Below are positions 47,674 to 59,044 of a stretch of DNA of 64,000 nucleotides, in pieces. The notes below the pieces were generated by a model. That model was not told the origin of the DNA. It was given only the letters and a program-made list of their open reading frames with translations, and did no database searches. This stretch comes from Ixodes scapularis. Taxonomy: Eukaryota; Arthropoda; Arachnida; Ixodida; Ixodidae. The position numbers and the translations under genes are program-made. The stretch is from contig NW_024609835.1 in NCBI RefSeq assembly GCF_016920785.2, forward strand, positions 21,667,108 through 21,731,107, written 5' to 3'. Position 1 is the stretch's first letter; the number at the start of each line of letters is the position of its first letter.

Positions 47674-47827
47674 GTTTATACAAAAACAAAAGCTAAGTAG
47701 AAGGACTAAAGTGCATTAGTCCCCAAGAGACCCCAACACTACAACAGGTCGTTTATACAAAAACAAAAGCAAAGTAGAAGGACCAAAGTGCATTAGTCCT
47801 CAAGAAACCCCAACACTATAACAGGAA
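47674..47827 (-). repeat. Two-copy 77-bp tandem in the PLE 3' region
   Basis: GTTTATACAAAAACAAAAGC starts at 47674 and again at 47751, followed by near-identical sequence to ACTATAACAGG. Only about five differences separate the copies. Short 3'-UTR tandems are common in PLEs. Confidence 0.85.
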
Positions 47828-48008
47828 GGACGCAACGAACCAACGACCAGGAAACAACAATGCGAAAAGACTTAAAATCGGACAAAGGCCTCAACACATC
47901 AATTGACAGGACGCGCAGACATCAAATTTGTAAAAACTTTCTTTGTTCTTTATCTATTGTGAGGGATGGCTTATTTACCGCATTCCCATGATTCATGATT
48001 GTTATAGA

Positions 48009-48560
48009 TTATTTTATCAAACGCTTCCGATCATCCTTTTCTGATAAGATGACAGTTGTTGAGTCCCAGTTGGGTAGACAATTATTGCATTCAACTACAT
48101 GTTTTGATACTTCCGAATAAGGATCTTTGTTTTTGACACAACGATTGTGTTCGGTGAGACGATTGTTTATACAGCGCTTGGTTTGTCCTATGTAGCATAA
48201 TCCACAATCAAACGGGATCCTGTATACTACTCCTGACACACAACTGACCTCTTTTTCCTTGTGTTTTTTAGTGCACCCGGCTCTGGCGGAAGCAAACGGA
48301 GTCAAACGATTCAGTTTGTAATCATTAATGAAAACCGTGCTAATACCATACTTATTACCAATAGATTTAAGATTATGTGAAATCTGGTGAAAAAACGGAA
48401 GAACTACACGCTTTGTGGGTTGAAGAACACTTTGGCACTTTTTCTTGAGGGAGATGAGAAACAACAACTGATTGAACACGTAATCTTGAGGGTACCCAGC
48501 GGCTTTAAACCGGTCAAACAGGCGCTTGAGAGCAGACTCAATAAAGTGGGAACATGACTT
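48009..48560 (-). pseudogene. PLE linker and GIY-YIG endonuclease segment
   Basis: The frame contains CGLCYIGQTKRCINNRLTEH, a textbook PLE GIY-YIG core with the catalytic Tyr, Arg and the LxEH block. It is followed by KHVVECNNC, a Cys/His pattern, and a terminal stop at 48009. The upstream part (VFNQLLFLISL) is the RT-thumb/linker helix. It is joined to the RT frame by a frameshift near 48555. The endonuclease residues themselves look intact. Confidence 0.85.
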
Positions 48561-49329
48561 TTTTTAGAGCACTGTTCATCAAATTGCGTACTATGCCAGC
48601 CTTTACATGTTTTGAGTGACAACTGTGAAATGGAAGGAGAGGTTTTGCATTTGGCTTGCCGTATTCCCAGCACAAATTGGATGGATGTTTCAGCTGTAGA
48701 TCTAAAAATTGTAAGATACCCCCCTCTGGTCTATCTACAGAAAACTTTAATTCTTGAGAACTGTTAAGGGCAGCGTTTTCAAGTGATGCCGCTAAATTAG
48801 GATCGGTACTGCATATCAAAAGGTCGTCGACGTACCGCCTTACAAGAACGTCGCTGGGAGAACGGTTCCGGACGATGTCATGGAGCTTTAGGTCTAGATA
48901 ACTTAAATATATCTCTGACAAAATTGGAGCAACTGCCGAACCTATGCATATTCCACGTTTCTGAATGAAATCTCGATTATTGTGTTGAACAACTGTTGCT
49001 TTTAAATATAGTTCTAGAATCCTAAGGAAGTCGGCTACCCCTATCCCAGAATGTGACTGGAATCTAACAAGATTGTTTTCAAGAAACTGACCCACGCGTT
49101 CAAGTAACATCTTAGGTTCTAGCGAATAATATAAGTCTTTGATATCCATCGAGAAAAGAGTGCAGCGCTTACTATGAAAAGGCTCCAATTCTGTCACTAA
49201 GTCATCTGAGCAACGTAGGGTCAATGGACTCCCGACATCTAAACCACTCAAGGCCTTTTGAAGAAAGGACGACACTAGTTTTTGCCAAGTGCCGTCCTCA
49301 TTCACCACAACTCGAAAAGGAAGGTCCAC
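48538..49329 (-). pseudogene. PLE reverse transcriptase domain
   Basis: The 263-codon open segment carries PFRVVVNEDGTWQK at the start, a SMDIKDLYYS palm block with the first catalytic Asp, RGICIGSAVAPILSEIYLS, and RRYVDDLLI with the YVDD catalytic pair at 48823-48834. It continues into FSVDRPEGGILQFLDL, a PLE-typical motif. All RT catalytic residues are present. It is disabled only by flanking frameshifts. Confidence 0.9.
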
Positions 49330-49783
49330 CTATGTTCCTTCAAGAAAAACTTGATTCCAAAAGTGTCTTTTGAGGTTACTTTCATTTTGGAAGCTAAGGC
49401 AGGAAATTCATTGTCTTTCATTATTCTTACCATTTCCCGCTTAATCTGTCTTAGGTTTCCATTGAACTGCCTGAACAACCCCTCTATGGCTAAATCTGAT
49501 TTTTTCGGAACTCATTCATTGGTAAAACAGCAAATTTCCCAGATTTGTCAGTTTCGAGAAACATGATGTCCTTTTCTTTCAACTCGTTTTTCACGGAGGT
49601 AACTTTTCGAAAATCCCTACGGTCAGTCCGGTAAGATGGATCTACTAAGGAAGACATTATTTTCATCGAGGTTGATTCCAATGCAGTTTTTTCAACAGGA
49701 TTGGGTAAAACATTTGACAAACTGTGGATGGCTGAAACGATACCGAAAACGAAAATGCTATTGATGTTTAAAACAAGAATCAA
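49330..49783 (-). pseudogene. PLE N-terminal segment
   Basis: The minus-strand frame from 49783 ends with FLETDKSGKFAVLPMNEF, equivalent to the ADKG/TDK block upstream of PLE RT. It then shifts at an A run near 49495 into a frame that stays open to about 49325 (KDNEFPALASKMK). A second shift leads into the RT frame. These are PLE sequences with indels. Confidence 0.75.
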
Positions 49784-49800
49784 AACAAAAATTTCCCAAA

Positions 49801-51120
49801 ATATTTAAAAGTTATTGTTTATTATAAATCGATACATTTATGTGGTACACTACGCGCATCTGCAAACCACGGTTAGAGCATGCGTGGGAAATTATTTTAT
49901 ATACTCAAAAAAATCCAGGGACAACTTAAAACGAAAAGAGACGCTTGTTAAGCGAATAGAGGAGATCGATTAGATCTGGACCCCGTAGAAAAAATGCATG
50001 CCCTTGGAGAAAGCCTGCACAGCAGGGCCTTGGCGTTCCGGCAATTGGAGTTAACGTCATAAATGCTATAGCTGGTCGTACCGTTATCATCTTCTGTTAC
50101 AAGTGCTGAAAAAGAAGTATTTTGATTTTATCAGTTCGAAATTTTCGCCACTCCACGTATAACAGATTATACAAAATGCTCGCGGCAGGTAGTACGCGCT
50201 TAAACCGCCTAGCAGCTCTTATCGCTTGCTCCCTTTTTTTTTGGTCTCGTGATAACTTTTATGAAGTCAAGAGGTTTTTAGACCTTCTTTGCAATACAAT
50301 AGAATGTGTCTCCGTTGGTTTTTATTCATAATCTTTGAAGCACAATTTTTGTTTTCATTTTAAATATATCTCCTTTATTGACGGTTTAATTAGGTACGTG
50401 TTAGATGTTCATTGTATCATTTTATTGTTTCATATGGGGTATTTCTAATTATAACCGGCGTGCATATGCCTATGTACCCCAATTCACGTCGCCTATATTC
50501 ACTAAGTAAACAATGTTTTGATGAAGTATTAATGTCGTCCGCAATCTTGTGAACCAGTTCCTACACTGTTTTTGCGCTCAAGTAGTAATCTCGGAATTAT
50601 CTGATCAAATCGATAATATAAATCTTGCAAATGCTTATGAAGTCGCTCAAGCAGTCTATCAAAAGATCCTTAGTTGTTCGAGCTCTACAAATTAAACGTA
50701 TCTATGTATCTGCACGTACAACTTAAAGCTTGAATTCTGTGAAGGTAAAGCTCATTTAACGTTTAAAATAAGTGAGGAAGCGATTCTTTTTTTATGAAAA
50801 AGCTTGTGGTAGAAAAGATTAAGCAAGGAAGAGCCGTTTATGTGGTGTAATATGGTGACGCATTTACGGCGATTAAACTGGTGGACGTATTTTACCATTC
50901 AATGTAATATTGGCGTTCAGAGTGCATCGTTTTTAATTGCATGTAAGATATTCTGAGACTACGATATGTCCAATAAGAAATGCATTGTTAAATATACAGA
51001 ATTTTTTGTTTTAAGATTGAATTTTTTGTGCTTCCATATGACTTTACTCAATAAATGTGCAAAGTTTATTTTCTGTTTACAAGTGTTGGTACCATATATG
51101 TCAGAGTTGCCATCATTGGT
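49801..51120. other. AT-rich intergenic DNA
   Basis: Only short frames are present. No repeat boundary, RNA gene or domain is recognisable in this stretch. Confidence 0.5.
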
Positions 51121-51141
51121 GCATATATATATATATATATA

Positions 51142-51790
51142 TGGGTGGTTTCATCTCAAATCGTGCAGGCAAAAAGGGTCGAATTTTTAATTTCGATGAA
51201 AAAAATATATGTTGTGGCGCCGTTTCTAAAACCGCAGTCGACACAAACCGCAAGTTCGTCGGATTTTTTGTTCTCGACTTATGAATTTTTAAAGAGGCCG
51301 CGGCGAAAAGCAGTGTTTTTCACACCCGTCGTGGGTCGGATGTTTCGCTTGATCTACCGCCATGAATTTTCAGTCCACATTATATTACCTTTTTTGAAGC
51401 ACTCTGTGGACACATTTAAAAGGCTCCAATGCCATAAAATAATTTTAGGCCTTTTGCTTTTTTTCTGTAAAAATGTCAAAAACGCCTCCTCGGTCAATTG
51501 TTGACGAACTTTGACAATTAATTACTGGCGATCTACTTGGGTTACACCAATATTTTTTATGTCCACGGAGAGCCCAGAACACGCTCTTTATATTTATTAT
51601 AAAATGCCTTGGCTGTATAAAATATCCTTTGCGGTACGTTTACGTTAATATTATGCAAAAACCAAAAAGTACCATTTTTGAAATTGATTTTCTCAAAAAA
51701 CCCATTTTTTATTTTTTTTATTTTTTGTTCAAATGTAGATATGATCGTTATCTACACGAAAATCAAGCCTAGAAAGTGTATATTTTGTTT
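51142..51790 (+). repeat. Left arm of a large inverted repeat
   Basis: It starts TGGGTGGTTTCATCTC immediately after a (TA)n tract (51122-51141) and is repeated inverted at 54110-54757, with roughly 95% identity by eye. Both copies keep a frame of about 115 codons open (ends CKNVKNASSVNC), differing by one 3-bp indel, but most substitutions change residues. No protein family is recognised. Confidence 0.88.
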
Positions 51791-54109
51791 GTATGTTCTA
51801 CATTTAAGCATCAATATCGTACAAAAACGTGTTTTTACGGCTTAAAGTGGACTTGCGAATTGCGCGTCTTCACAAGCTTGGAAATAATTTTTTTCTTCTT
51901 TTCAACGTTCCCACATAAAAATGAAATACAGTATTTCCACCCTGATATATTTATTGATTATTTAAATTTTATTGTAGGCGGCAAGCTACATCGGAGGAGT
52001 TCCAAAAAGAGAAAGCAACACTTCTTAACACACCAGCAGGTGTCGTAAATTTTTAACGTGTAGGAGTCGGCAGACGTCTTATTGATTCGGGGCCCTCATT
52101 GGCCTGCATGAACGTCCCGCCCTTTCGGAGCCAGCAGATGACCACGGCCTTTCGCGCTCGTTGTGTTAGATAGGACGGCCCGTGACAGTAAAGCGAGCAG
52201 CGCAACCTGTGTCACCAAACGTGAAATGGTACGATTGTGTCATTGACGCGGCGAACAGTGACAGCCACCCAGGAGGAGTCAGTCAGAGTATTGCACAAGG
52301 GAAAGCAAAGGAATCGTTGCCTGAAAGGATGAGGACACCACGGCCTTACAATGTCGACGGTCAACAACTGTTCTGCCAGCCAAAACAACGCCGCGTGCGC
52401 GCTAAAACCGGCGGCGCGGGACAGAAATCGCGCAGACGCACACACGAAGGTGAGCCGGTTTCGTTAGGGATGTGGGGAAATTTGAAACCAGCCATCCGTG
52501 CATGCGTGAAACGATACCGCATGTTTGCCCTAGCTTCGAGCGCCCTATCCTTACCTTGAAACGGCCGTGCTCTCTCTCTCTCTCCGGGAAGATCCGATAG
52601 CACCGAAGGGTTATCTATTAAACTTGAGGAAGAAAACGAGAAGGGGGTGTTTAAGTTTAATTATCCCCACCAACCCGCTCGTTCTGTCCTTATAAAGGGT
52701 TATCTCTTTTGGAAACAGCAAAGCCCGGAGACTGACATTAAAACGAGCGTGTTGGTAAATATACTTGTGTTTGTATTCTGCCCGGAGACTAGTTGGGTCG
52801 AAGTCAGCCTCCTTGTCAACTATAACCGTTTGTGAAGAGTGGGCTTCTCCCGAGGTGAAACGTTAGCGCCGGCTGACGTGTTTTTTTTGAGAAAAGGGAA
52901 GGGGAAAGAGAAAGTTTGAGTAACTGCAGAAACTACTTCGAAAGCTCCTTTCCCGATATGAAGCTTGAAGCATAGTCTCGGTTACCTTCTCGCGCATCGC
53001 CTGCTCGAATCTATTCTTCACTTTGTTTCGTACAGCCATTGTTCCGCACAGCCGTCGTGGATGTGCGTAATGGAGGGAGGAACAGATTCGAGCATCATCT
53101 GGACGCCGTCATCATGCCAGACTTCAATGTCGTGGGACCGACTCGTGTGTGTGTCTTCGCCCCGCTGAACTTTGTTTCTCGGGTGCGGTTTTTTTTAACG
53201 TTTTTTTTTCATTGTTTTCTTACTAACTGTTTGTTAGCACTGTTCAGTTGTTGGGTTTATTTCGTCATGGCGTAGCCTGGCGTAGCGGCCTGGCGGTGAT
53301 GTAGAGAGCGTGTTCGCACGCGTTTGGTTGCGACCAGTTTAGGGAATGCCCGGGGGAGTTGGTTTTTGTTCTTGCCATGTGCGGCTGAGTTTTCCCGTCT
53401 TTATTAAATTATTGATTTTTTTTTTTGTTTTACCTTTACGTGCCGTCGACTTCTTTGTCTGACCCTCCACCAGGCGTGGACCTATCGCCTTGCCACCGCT
53501 CGAACCTAAATACTTTATTTATTTATTTTTTTTAACGCAATTTTCGTTAAGATCGGAGTTGGGCAATTTAATTCCTATTTATTTATTTTTATTTCCTACC
53601 CCTCTCCATGACACACTCTCTGTGTGTTTCGGACCGTTTCTGTGTCATCACTTCTGTGTATTACGGAAGTGAAAGGACATTCCCTGGTGACCTGTGCGAT
53701 GTGCGGTGAACAAGCCCCAGTGTTTGGTTTCGTAAAGAATTGTATATAATATATCCACGATATGGTGACTTTCTTTGTCTTAGTAATATGACAGCTAATA
53801 GCTAGTCGTGCTAGTTTACTTTGAAAGGTTTATAAATCGAAACAATACAACGTCTGTGCCTTTTGGTTATTGAAAGTCTACTAGGCCTGCTGATTTGGTT
53901 AGATATGTATCTCATGGTTCCCGCTCTTATCCAAACATACATAAATATTCAATACCAAAAAATCAGTTTATAATTGATTACAAAATGCGGAAGAAAATTC
54001 AAGAAAACTTTTTCACAATTCATAGAGACGCATGGGTCGCTATGTCTGACTTAGGTCTTGCAAAACGTCTTTTTCCGATATTGAGGCCTAAATATAAAAC
54101 ATTCAAACA
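51791..54109. other. Spacer of the inverted repeat, LTR-like in part
   Basis: The first ~100 bp and last ~200 bp are more diverged continuations of the arms. The middle (about 52080-53520) has GC-rich sequence with a 125-codon frame at 52182-52559 that I do not recognise. A GT-rich segment ending in TTTATTAAATTATTG and CGTCGACTTCTTTGTCTGACC near 53400-53465 resembles an LTR R-U5 region. A (CT)n run is at 52570-52585. No gene is supported. Confidence 0.4.
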
Positions 54110-54753
54110 AAATATACACTTTCTAGGCTTGATTTTCGTGTAGACAACTATCATATCTACATTTGAACAAAAAATAAAAAAAATGAAAAATGGGTTTTTT
54201 GAGAAAATCTATTTCAAAAATGGTACTTTTTGGTTTTTGCATAATATTAACGTAAACGTACCGCAAAGGATATTTTATACAGCCAAGGCATTTTATAATA
54301 AATATAAAGAGCATGTTCTGGGCTCTCCGTGGACATAAAAAATATCGGTGTAACCCAAGTAGATCGACAGTAATTAATTGTCAAAGTTCGTCAACAATTG
54401 ACCGAGGAGGCGTTTTTGACATTTTTACAAAAAAAAAAAAGCAAAATGCCTAAAATTATTTCATGGTATTGGAGCCTTTTAAATGTGTCCACAGAGTGCT
54501 TCAAAAAAGATAATATAATGTGGACTGAAAATCCATGGCGGTAGATCAAGCGAAACATCCGACCCACGACGGGTGTGAAAAACACTGCTTTTCGCCGCGG
54601 CCTCTTTAAAAATTTATAGGTCGAGAACGAAAAATCCGACGAACTTGCGGTTTGTGTCGACTGCGGTTTTAGAAACGGCACCATAACATAGATCTTTTTC
54701 ATCGAAATTAAAAATTTGACCCTTTTTGCCTGCACGATTTGAGATGAAACCAC

Positions 54754-54757
<4 letters not shown>
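54110..54757 (-). repeat. Right arm of the large inverted repeat
   Basis: It is the reverse complement of 51142-51790. Its outer edge abuts a (TA)n tract, as does the left arm. The pair could be the TIRs of one 3.6-kb foldback element or two independent copies in opposite orientation. Confidence 0.88.

Positions 54758-54816
<59 letters not shown>
54756..54816. repeat. (TA)n microsatellite, about 60 bp
   Basis: This is an uninterrupted AT dinucleotide run at the outer edge of the right inverted-repeat arm. A shorter run of about 20 bp mirrors it at 51122-51141. Confidence 0.97.
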
Positions 54817-54820
<4 letters not shown>

Positions 54821-55170
54821 GAAAGGCGATAATCAATATTTTAACCTATAAATGTTACCTTTTGAATCTAGGAACGCATGGCATAATTCTGGTCTAACTA
54901 CTTTCCTTCTAAACTAAGCAAACGCATTTATTAAGGAAGGCAGATTAACTGAAAGGAAATATAGTAATCATGTGCATGGAATGACGGCCATCACTTTTAT
55001 CAAAGATTAACCTTAATTTCTCACAATAGAGAGGATGCAATACTCCAATCACTAAAGTAGAAATGTACTATATATGTACATGTTTATATACGTATACGTA
55101 TATGTCTGTGTCAGCTTTGTCACTGAAAGAGCTGCGGTATTACAGGAGATCGAGGTAGGCCAGTGCGGCC

Positions 55171-55265
55171 TCATATTCGCTCTCTTAGAATATGCTCACT
55201 AGTTCTTAGAAAGTATGCTGCTCCTCGGTAAGGGTGTTGTAGCAGGGTGAGTTCCTCTGTTTGGC
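55171..55265 (-). CDS. Secreted-protein gene, candidate last exon
   Basis: The acceptor CGTTCTTTTTCAG ends just above 55265. In the phase supplied by the exon at 56528-56586 (one base plus GC) it encodes about 31 residues, ending at TGA 55171-55173. Another frame of the same exon gives a shorter tail with CYNTL, which would also suit a disulphide-rich secreted protein. The frame choice is therefore uncertain. It belongs with the signal-peptide exon at 60815-60929. Confidence 0.33.
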
Positions 55266-56015
55266 CTGAAAAAGAACGTCCATTTAGTACGCGGTCATCC
55301 ATCTTGTCTATTCACTAGTAATGTCTGGTTCACACAATTACAACCACGTTACTGCGCAGCTAGTCGTTAGCAGTCACAAAAGGCTTAAAATCCGGTTTTG
55401 GCGTAGTCGGTCGTAGTCAAACGCGAGTGTGTGAATTAGCCTTAGCGTCTTCATCAACGGCTGTGATATAGGCATTAAGAGGAAAAAGTCGGTCCTCACA
55501 ATGTGAGGCCAGAAGACTATGTCTTTTGTTTTAGGTTTTAACTTCCGCGCAACATTTCGGATTAATTGCACGTCGTTGAAACCGGGCGGAAGTGAAAGAC
55601 CAAACTAAACGAGAGAGAGAGAGAGAGAGGAAAGTTTACAACTGAGAGAGGCTTTAAAGACAGTATGCTAATTGATATATTCTATAGAATACTCAATTAA
55701 CCCAACAAGATATTAGGGCCAACAACCGGCCTCTTGACAGCTTTGCTTTAATTTACTCTAGTTGGCCGATGCACCTGAAACTCAAGACCGTAGGGTGCAT
55801 ATCCAAGAACAGCTACTTTCACTCAAAGTACGAAAGGCGTGGTAAAGTCACATTATCGCGCAGAAAACCAAAGGTAAATTGTTTTGCCTTTTTTAAGCCC
55901 TATCTTTCCACCTAGAACTACTTCTTGAGTAATCCCGTTTTCACTAACATTTTTATTTGTGTTTCTGAATTCGCTTTGATAGATAAGATGTTCCCATCTT
56001 GAACACCCTTGGTTA

Positions 56016-56089
56016 GGAACGAAAAGTGAACAACGCACACACACACACATTTCAAACCTCTTTGTGTGTGTTGTCTGCGTTTTGTTCCT
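56016..56089. repeat. Imperfect hairpin next to a CAGTCTCGGG-type tail
   Basis: GGAACGAAAAGTGAACAACG with (CA)n at 56016-56050 pairs imperfectly with (TG)nTTGTCTGCGTTTTGTTCC at 56062-56089. TAGTCTCGGGTGCTCAGG follows directly, matching the PLE tail motif at 1479. Probable truncated PLE junction inside an intron of the minus-strand gene. Confidence 0.5.
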
Positions 56090-56527
56090 AGTCTCGGGTG
56101 CTCAGGATTCAAAAGTTCACCAGCTCGCCTGTATCTTCTCCGTTATTTCTATAAATTAAATTAAGCCGAAAGTAAGATGCTATAGAACGGGTATAAGTTC
56201 ATGTAATTAATGAGAACTAAAGAATTCTAAACTTAGTTGCTGAAGTGAATAAATGTTGTGATTAATTATGCTCAAATCAATGTTACTTTCTCCCATTACC
56301 GTAATTGAAGATCTTTAATTTTTATGAGATTCATATGCTGTTTATTCTTAGAAAATACTTAGGTGGCTTGGTTCTTGTTTAACGAATCAATAACAAAGAT
56401 TCACAGATTGGGTCTAATAATAATTAAAAGAAAAATAAACTGTATTTTTGCTCCCCCACTGAGCGTTTTTTTTTTTCTTCCAAGTTGGGTTTAATGCCAT
56501 TGGACACGGTGGCCGTTTTCTACTTAC

Positions 56528-56586
56528 CGTTGCCTATGACCAGTCCAGTGTCGGAGTCGTTTTGGTAGAAGCTGGTCAGTTCAAAC
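56528..56586 (-). CDS. Secreted-protein gene, internal exon
   Basis: A 59-bp exon with a clean acceptor (GTGCCTATTTCAG) and consensus donor ACG|GTAAGT (GT at 56527-56526). The open frame reads FELTSFYQNDSDTGLVIGN, entering with two bases supplied upstream and leaving one base. The other two frames have stops or poor context. Aromatic/charged residues and the short length suit an exon of a small secreted tick protein. An upstream mini-exon at 57529-57568 would supply the right phase but ends in an in-frame TGA, so the join to 57865 is unresolved. Confidence 0.42.
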
Positions 56587-57864
56587 CTGAAATAGGCACT
56601 TCGTTCAACTTTGGTAAAGTATTTAAAAGTATCTTTATTCGTTCTACAGACCACTTTTAGAAGTTTCTTAGAAGCTTAAAACTAAACTTTCTCCCAATTG
56701 AAATAAAGCATTGAGGTTGACTTTGATCCCAGAACTTTTTCGGAAGCTCGTGAATACATATTTCCCGTGATACACATTTTACATCAGGCATGGTAATTTT
56801 TTAATCAGGTTAGCCAGTAACGATCAGGGAAGCAATTTCGTCCAAACGTTCACGACGCGTCTTTCGCAAAGAATGGGAATACTTTCGCCACAGCCTATTT
56901 GAAAGGAAAAGAAAACAATAAAAAACTATTTTCCCATAGGACTCCCATATCCCCTAGCACCCCTAGAAACAACCATGCCATTTTATAGGCACTTTTTACT
57001 TAACGAACAGCGCACGGGTCGGTTCAATGCTTAGACATGGTTGTCTATCCTTGTTTCTCTATCAGATAGCGCATAAGTTGTATTGTTGTCTTCCACGTGT
57101 TTTTAATACTTTTTTAATTAGCAATAATCTAATTAAATGCATTTCGTACGCAGCACCGATGCTATTTTGTGTTTTACGATTATAATTCATGTATAAAGTA
57201 GGATAGATTGTTTTGAACCAGGCAAAATTGTGAATTCCGCTAATACAACTACATAATATTTTGATTGTTTTGGCAGGCGTTCATCCCATAGTATGATCTG
57301 ATAGAGGTCGTAGGGTGCATACGATGTTTTTGTAGGGTGAAGTATTATCGTCATTAAACATGTTATCGATCTCTGTGAGCATTGTCCTAACAGATGAAAG
57401 CAAGATCATTTAATGGTGTTATCAGTGCATTAAGAAGAAAGTATTTATGCAAAAATTTCGATAGCTGTAATACGTAACTAGTTCGGAGCCTTATTCCTGT
57501 ATCGCATGTGAGCTCTGGAAACCCTTACTTTCATAAAACCGTACAGCCATGCTCGTCCGCTGCTCTAACTAAACACCAAATGTTCTTTCTTTAACATTAA
57601 CAATACGTTGAGTGAATGGTATCATGCTCCAACATTCATGTGGCTTCGGTGCCAAGAGGCTTATGCATTTTTTTCCTATTGAAACGGCATGGGTTCTGGC
57701 TCAGAAAATCATAAAATCAGTATTCTTCCCCACTGTTTGTTAAACTGTCGCAAGGAAAACCATTTGATTTGTTTTTCATGTCAACGGTTTTGACAACACT
57801 CAGGGGGGAACTTCCAAGATTTAGACCGCTATTTGAAACTCCAAAAATAGTTATTTACTCTTAC

Positions 57865-58105
57865 TTGCACTATAACTGTCGTGCCAATAGATGAAGTACC
57901 TGGTAACGTTGTCTGATCCGTATGTAGTTTCCCAAACCGTTCCTTCTACGGTGTTTTCACCGTCTGTACCGTCCCAGAGCACTGCTACGGTCACGGTGTT
58001 CAATGATCCAGAGACAGTTGAGTTACGAAAGCACAAGTAGAGGAGTATTGGACGTATCTTGATTGCCTGTAAGTGTACGGTTGGCCTTCGAATAAGTTTA
58101 TTATA
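57865..58105 (-). CDS. Secreted-protein gene, main exon (possible lipocalin fold)
   Basis: The acceptor is CGAAAAAG at 58107-58106 after a T-rich tract; the donor is A|GTAAGAG (GT at 57864-57863). Phase 0 from the signal-peptide exon gives 80 open codons plus one base: a Cys, an NST glycosylation site, then NTVTVAVLWDGTDGENTV and VTRYFIYWHD, alternating beta-strand-like segments reminiscent of tick lipocalins. Oddly, an overlapping frame over the first half reads GQPYTYRQSRY...STCAF, which resembles the lipocalin W/Y-R-Y-C strand even more closely. A one-base indel near 58010 would join it to NTVTV. Either this is a real single frame or a slightly damaged lipocalin gene. Confidence 0.45.
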
Positions 58106-58223
58106 CTTTTTCGTATTGGGTTTTTTAAAAGTAAAAGAAAATCGTGTAAATCAATGAACAGTTTACTTCTTTTTTTTTTAGCTCTATAGCTGTGGGAACC
58201 ACTTGTTCGTCGCACTTTCATTT

Positions 58224-58392
58224 TCCCGCTAAATCTCGCGGGAACATTTTTTGCTAAACTTGGCGGAAAACGTGTCCGCTAAATTTGGCGGTAAAATTGT
58301 TCGCTACATTTGGAACGAAACTTTTCCGCTAAATTTGGCGAGAAAATTTTCGGCTCAATTTATCGGAAAGTTTTTCCTCCGAATTTAGCGGG
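58224..58392. repeat. 25-bp tandem array of GCTAAATTTGGCGG units
   Basis: Five or six consecutive 25-bp units begin GCTAAA(C/T)TTGGCGG and end TTTTCC-like; each contains the partial palindrome CCGCTAAATTTGGCGG. The array is a member of the same family as 41165-41370. It lies upstream of the 57865-58105 exon, within a probable intron. Confidence 0.88.
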
Positions 58393-59044
58393 TTGGTAGG
58401 GTCATCACGTCACAGCCCCGTGTGAGGTTACACATGGCTGCGCGCGTGAGATTTTACGGTCCCACCGGCGCCGACGCCGGGTTTCCCGCGACACAAGCTC
58501 CTAAACGCTATCACGTTAAAAGTGTATTTTCAATCGATGTTGTATGAAACTTGGGGGTGGTTGCGGTCATGTTAAATATTTTATTTTATTTTGCCAAAAT
58601 AGTACGATTGGGTATTCAGAATTTGAATCATACAAGATAACAAACACTGCAAAGTTGACGTGAGTGTTTGTTCTGCCTTTGTGGAATGACAATATTGATT
58701 CACGCTGTTGATAAATAATTTAGTCGCTGCTGTGCGACTGCTAGTCTGGTGTTTTTAACTTGCACCGTGCAGCTGACTAGAAAAGCGCCTGTGGTGCCTA
58801 TCCAAATCTAAACAGGCAGCAGCAGAAATCGAATAAAAGGTACCGCCATATTCTGCTACAAGTGTATTTAATAAATTGCTTCACTTTGTTAATGCCTACC
58901 ATATATCTAAGCAGTCATTGTGAGTGCCGGGAGGACAGTTGTCCGATTGCGATTGTTGAACACATCCTTAAAAGTTGCCCACAATATTTTCAATGAATTG
59001 ACTGACTTCCAATAGGAACAAAATATTAGACGACTATCCCTTTC

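Larger units (their letters stand above)
47430..49800 (-). mobile_element. Nearly complete Penelope-like element (RT plus GIY-YIG)
   Basis: The minus strand carries, in order, an N-terminal segment (about 49330-49783), an RT domain (48538-49329) and a linker plus GIY-YIG endonuclease (48009-48560). Its 3' tail contains CAGTCTCGGGG near 47450, the motif also seen in hairpins at 1439-1504 and 56016-56099. Coding continuity is broken by about three frameshifts (near 49495, 49325 and 48555), two of them next to A runs, so the copy is young or partly affected by sequencing error. The 5' end is approximate. A two-copy 77-bp tandem lies near the 3' end. Confidence 0.85.

Noticed and set aside
52182..52559. 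125-codon plus-strand frame between inverted-repeat arms
   Set aside because: GC-rich, Arg/Lys-rich and without a motif. It sits in sequence that looks like LTR or untranslated retroelement DNA.
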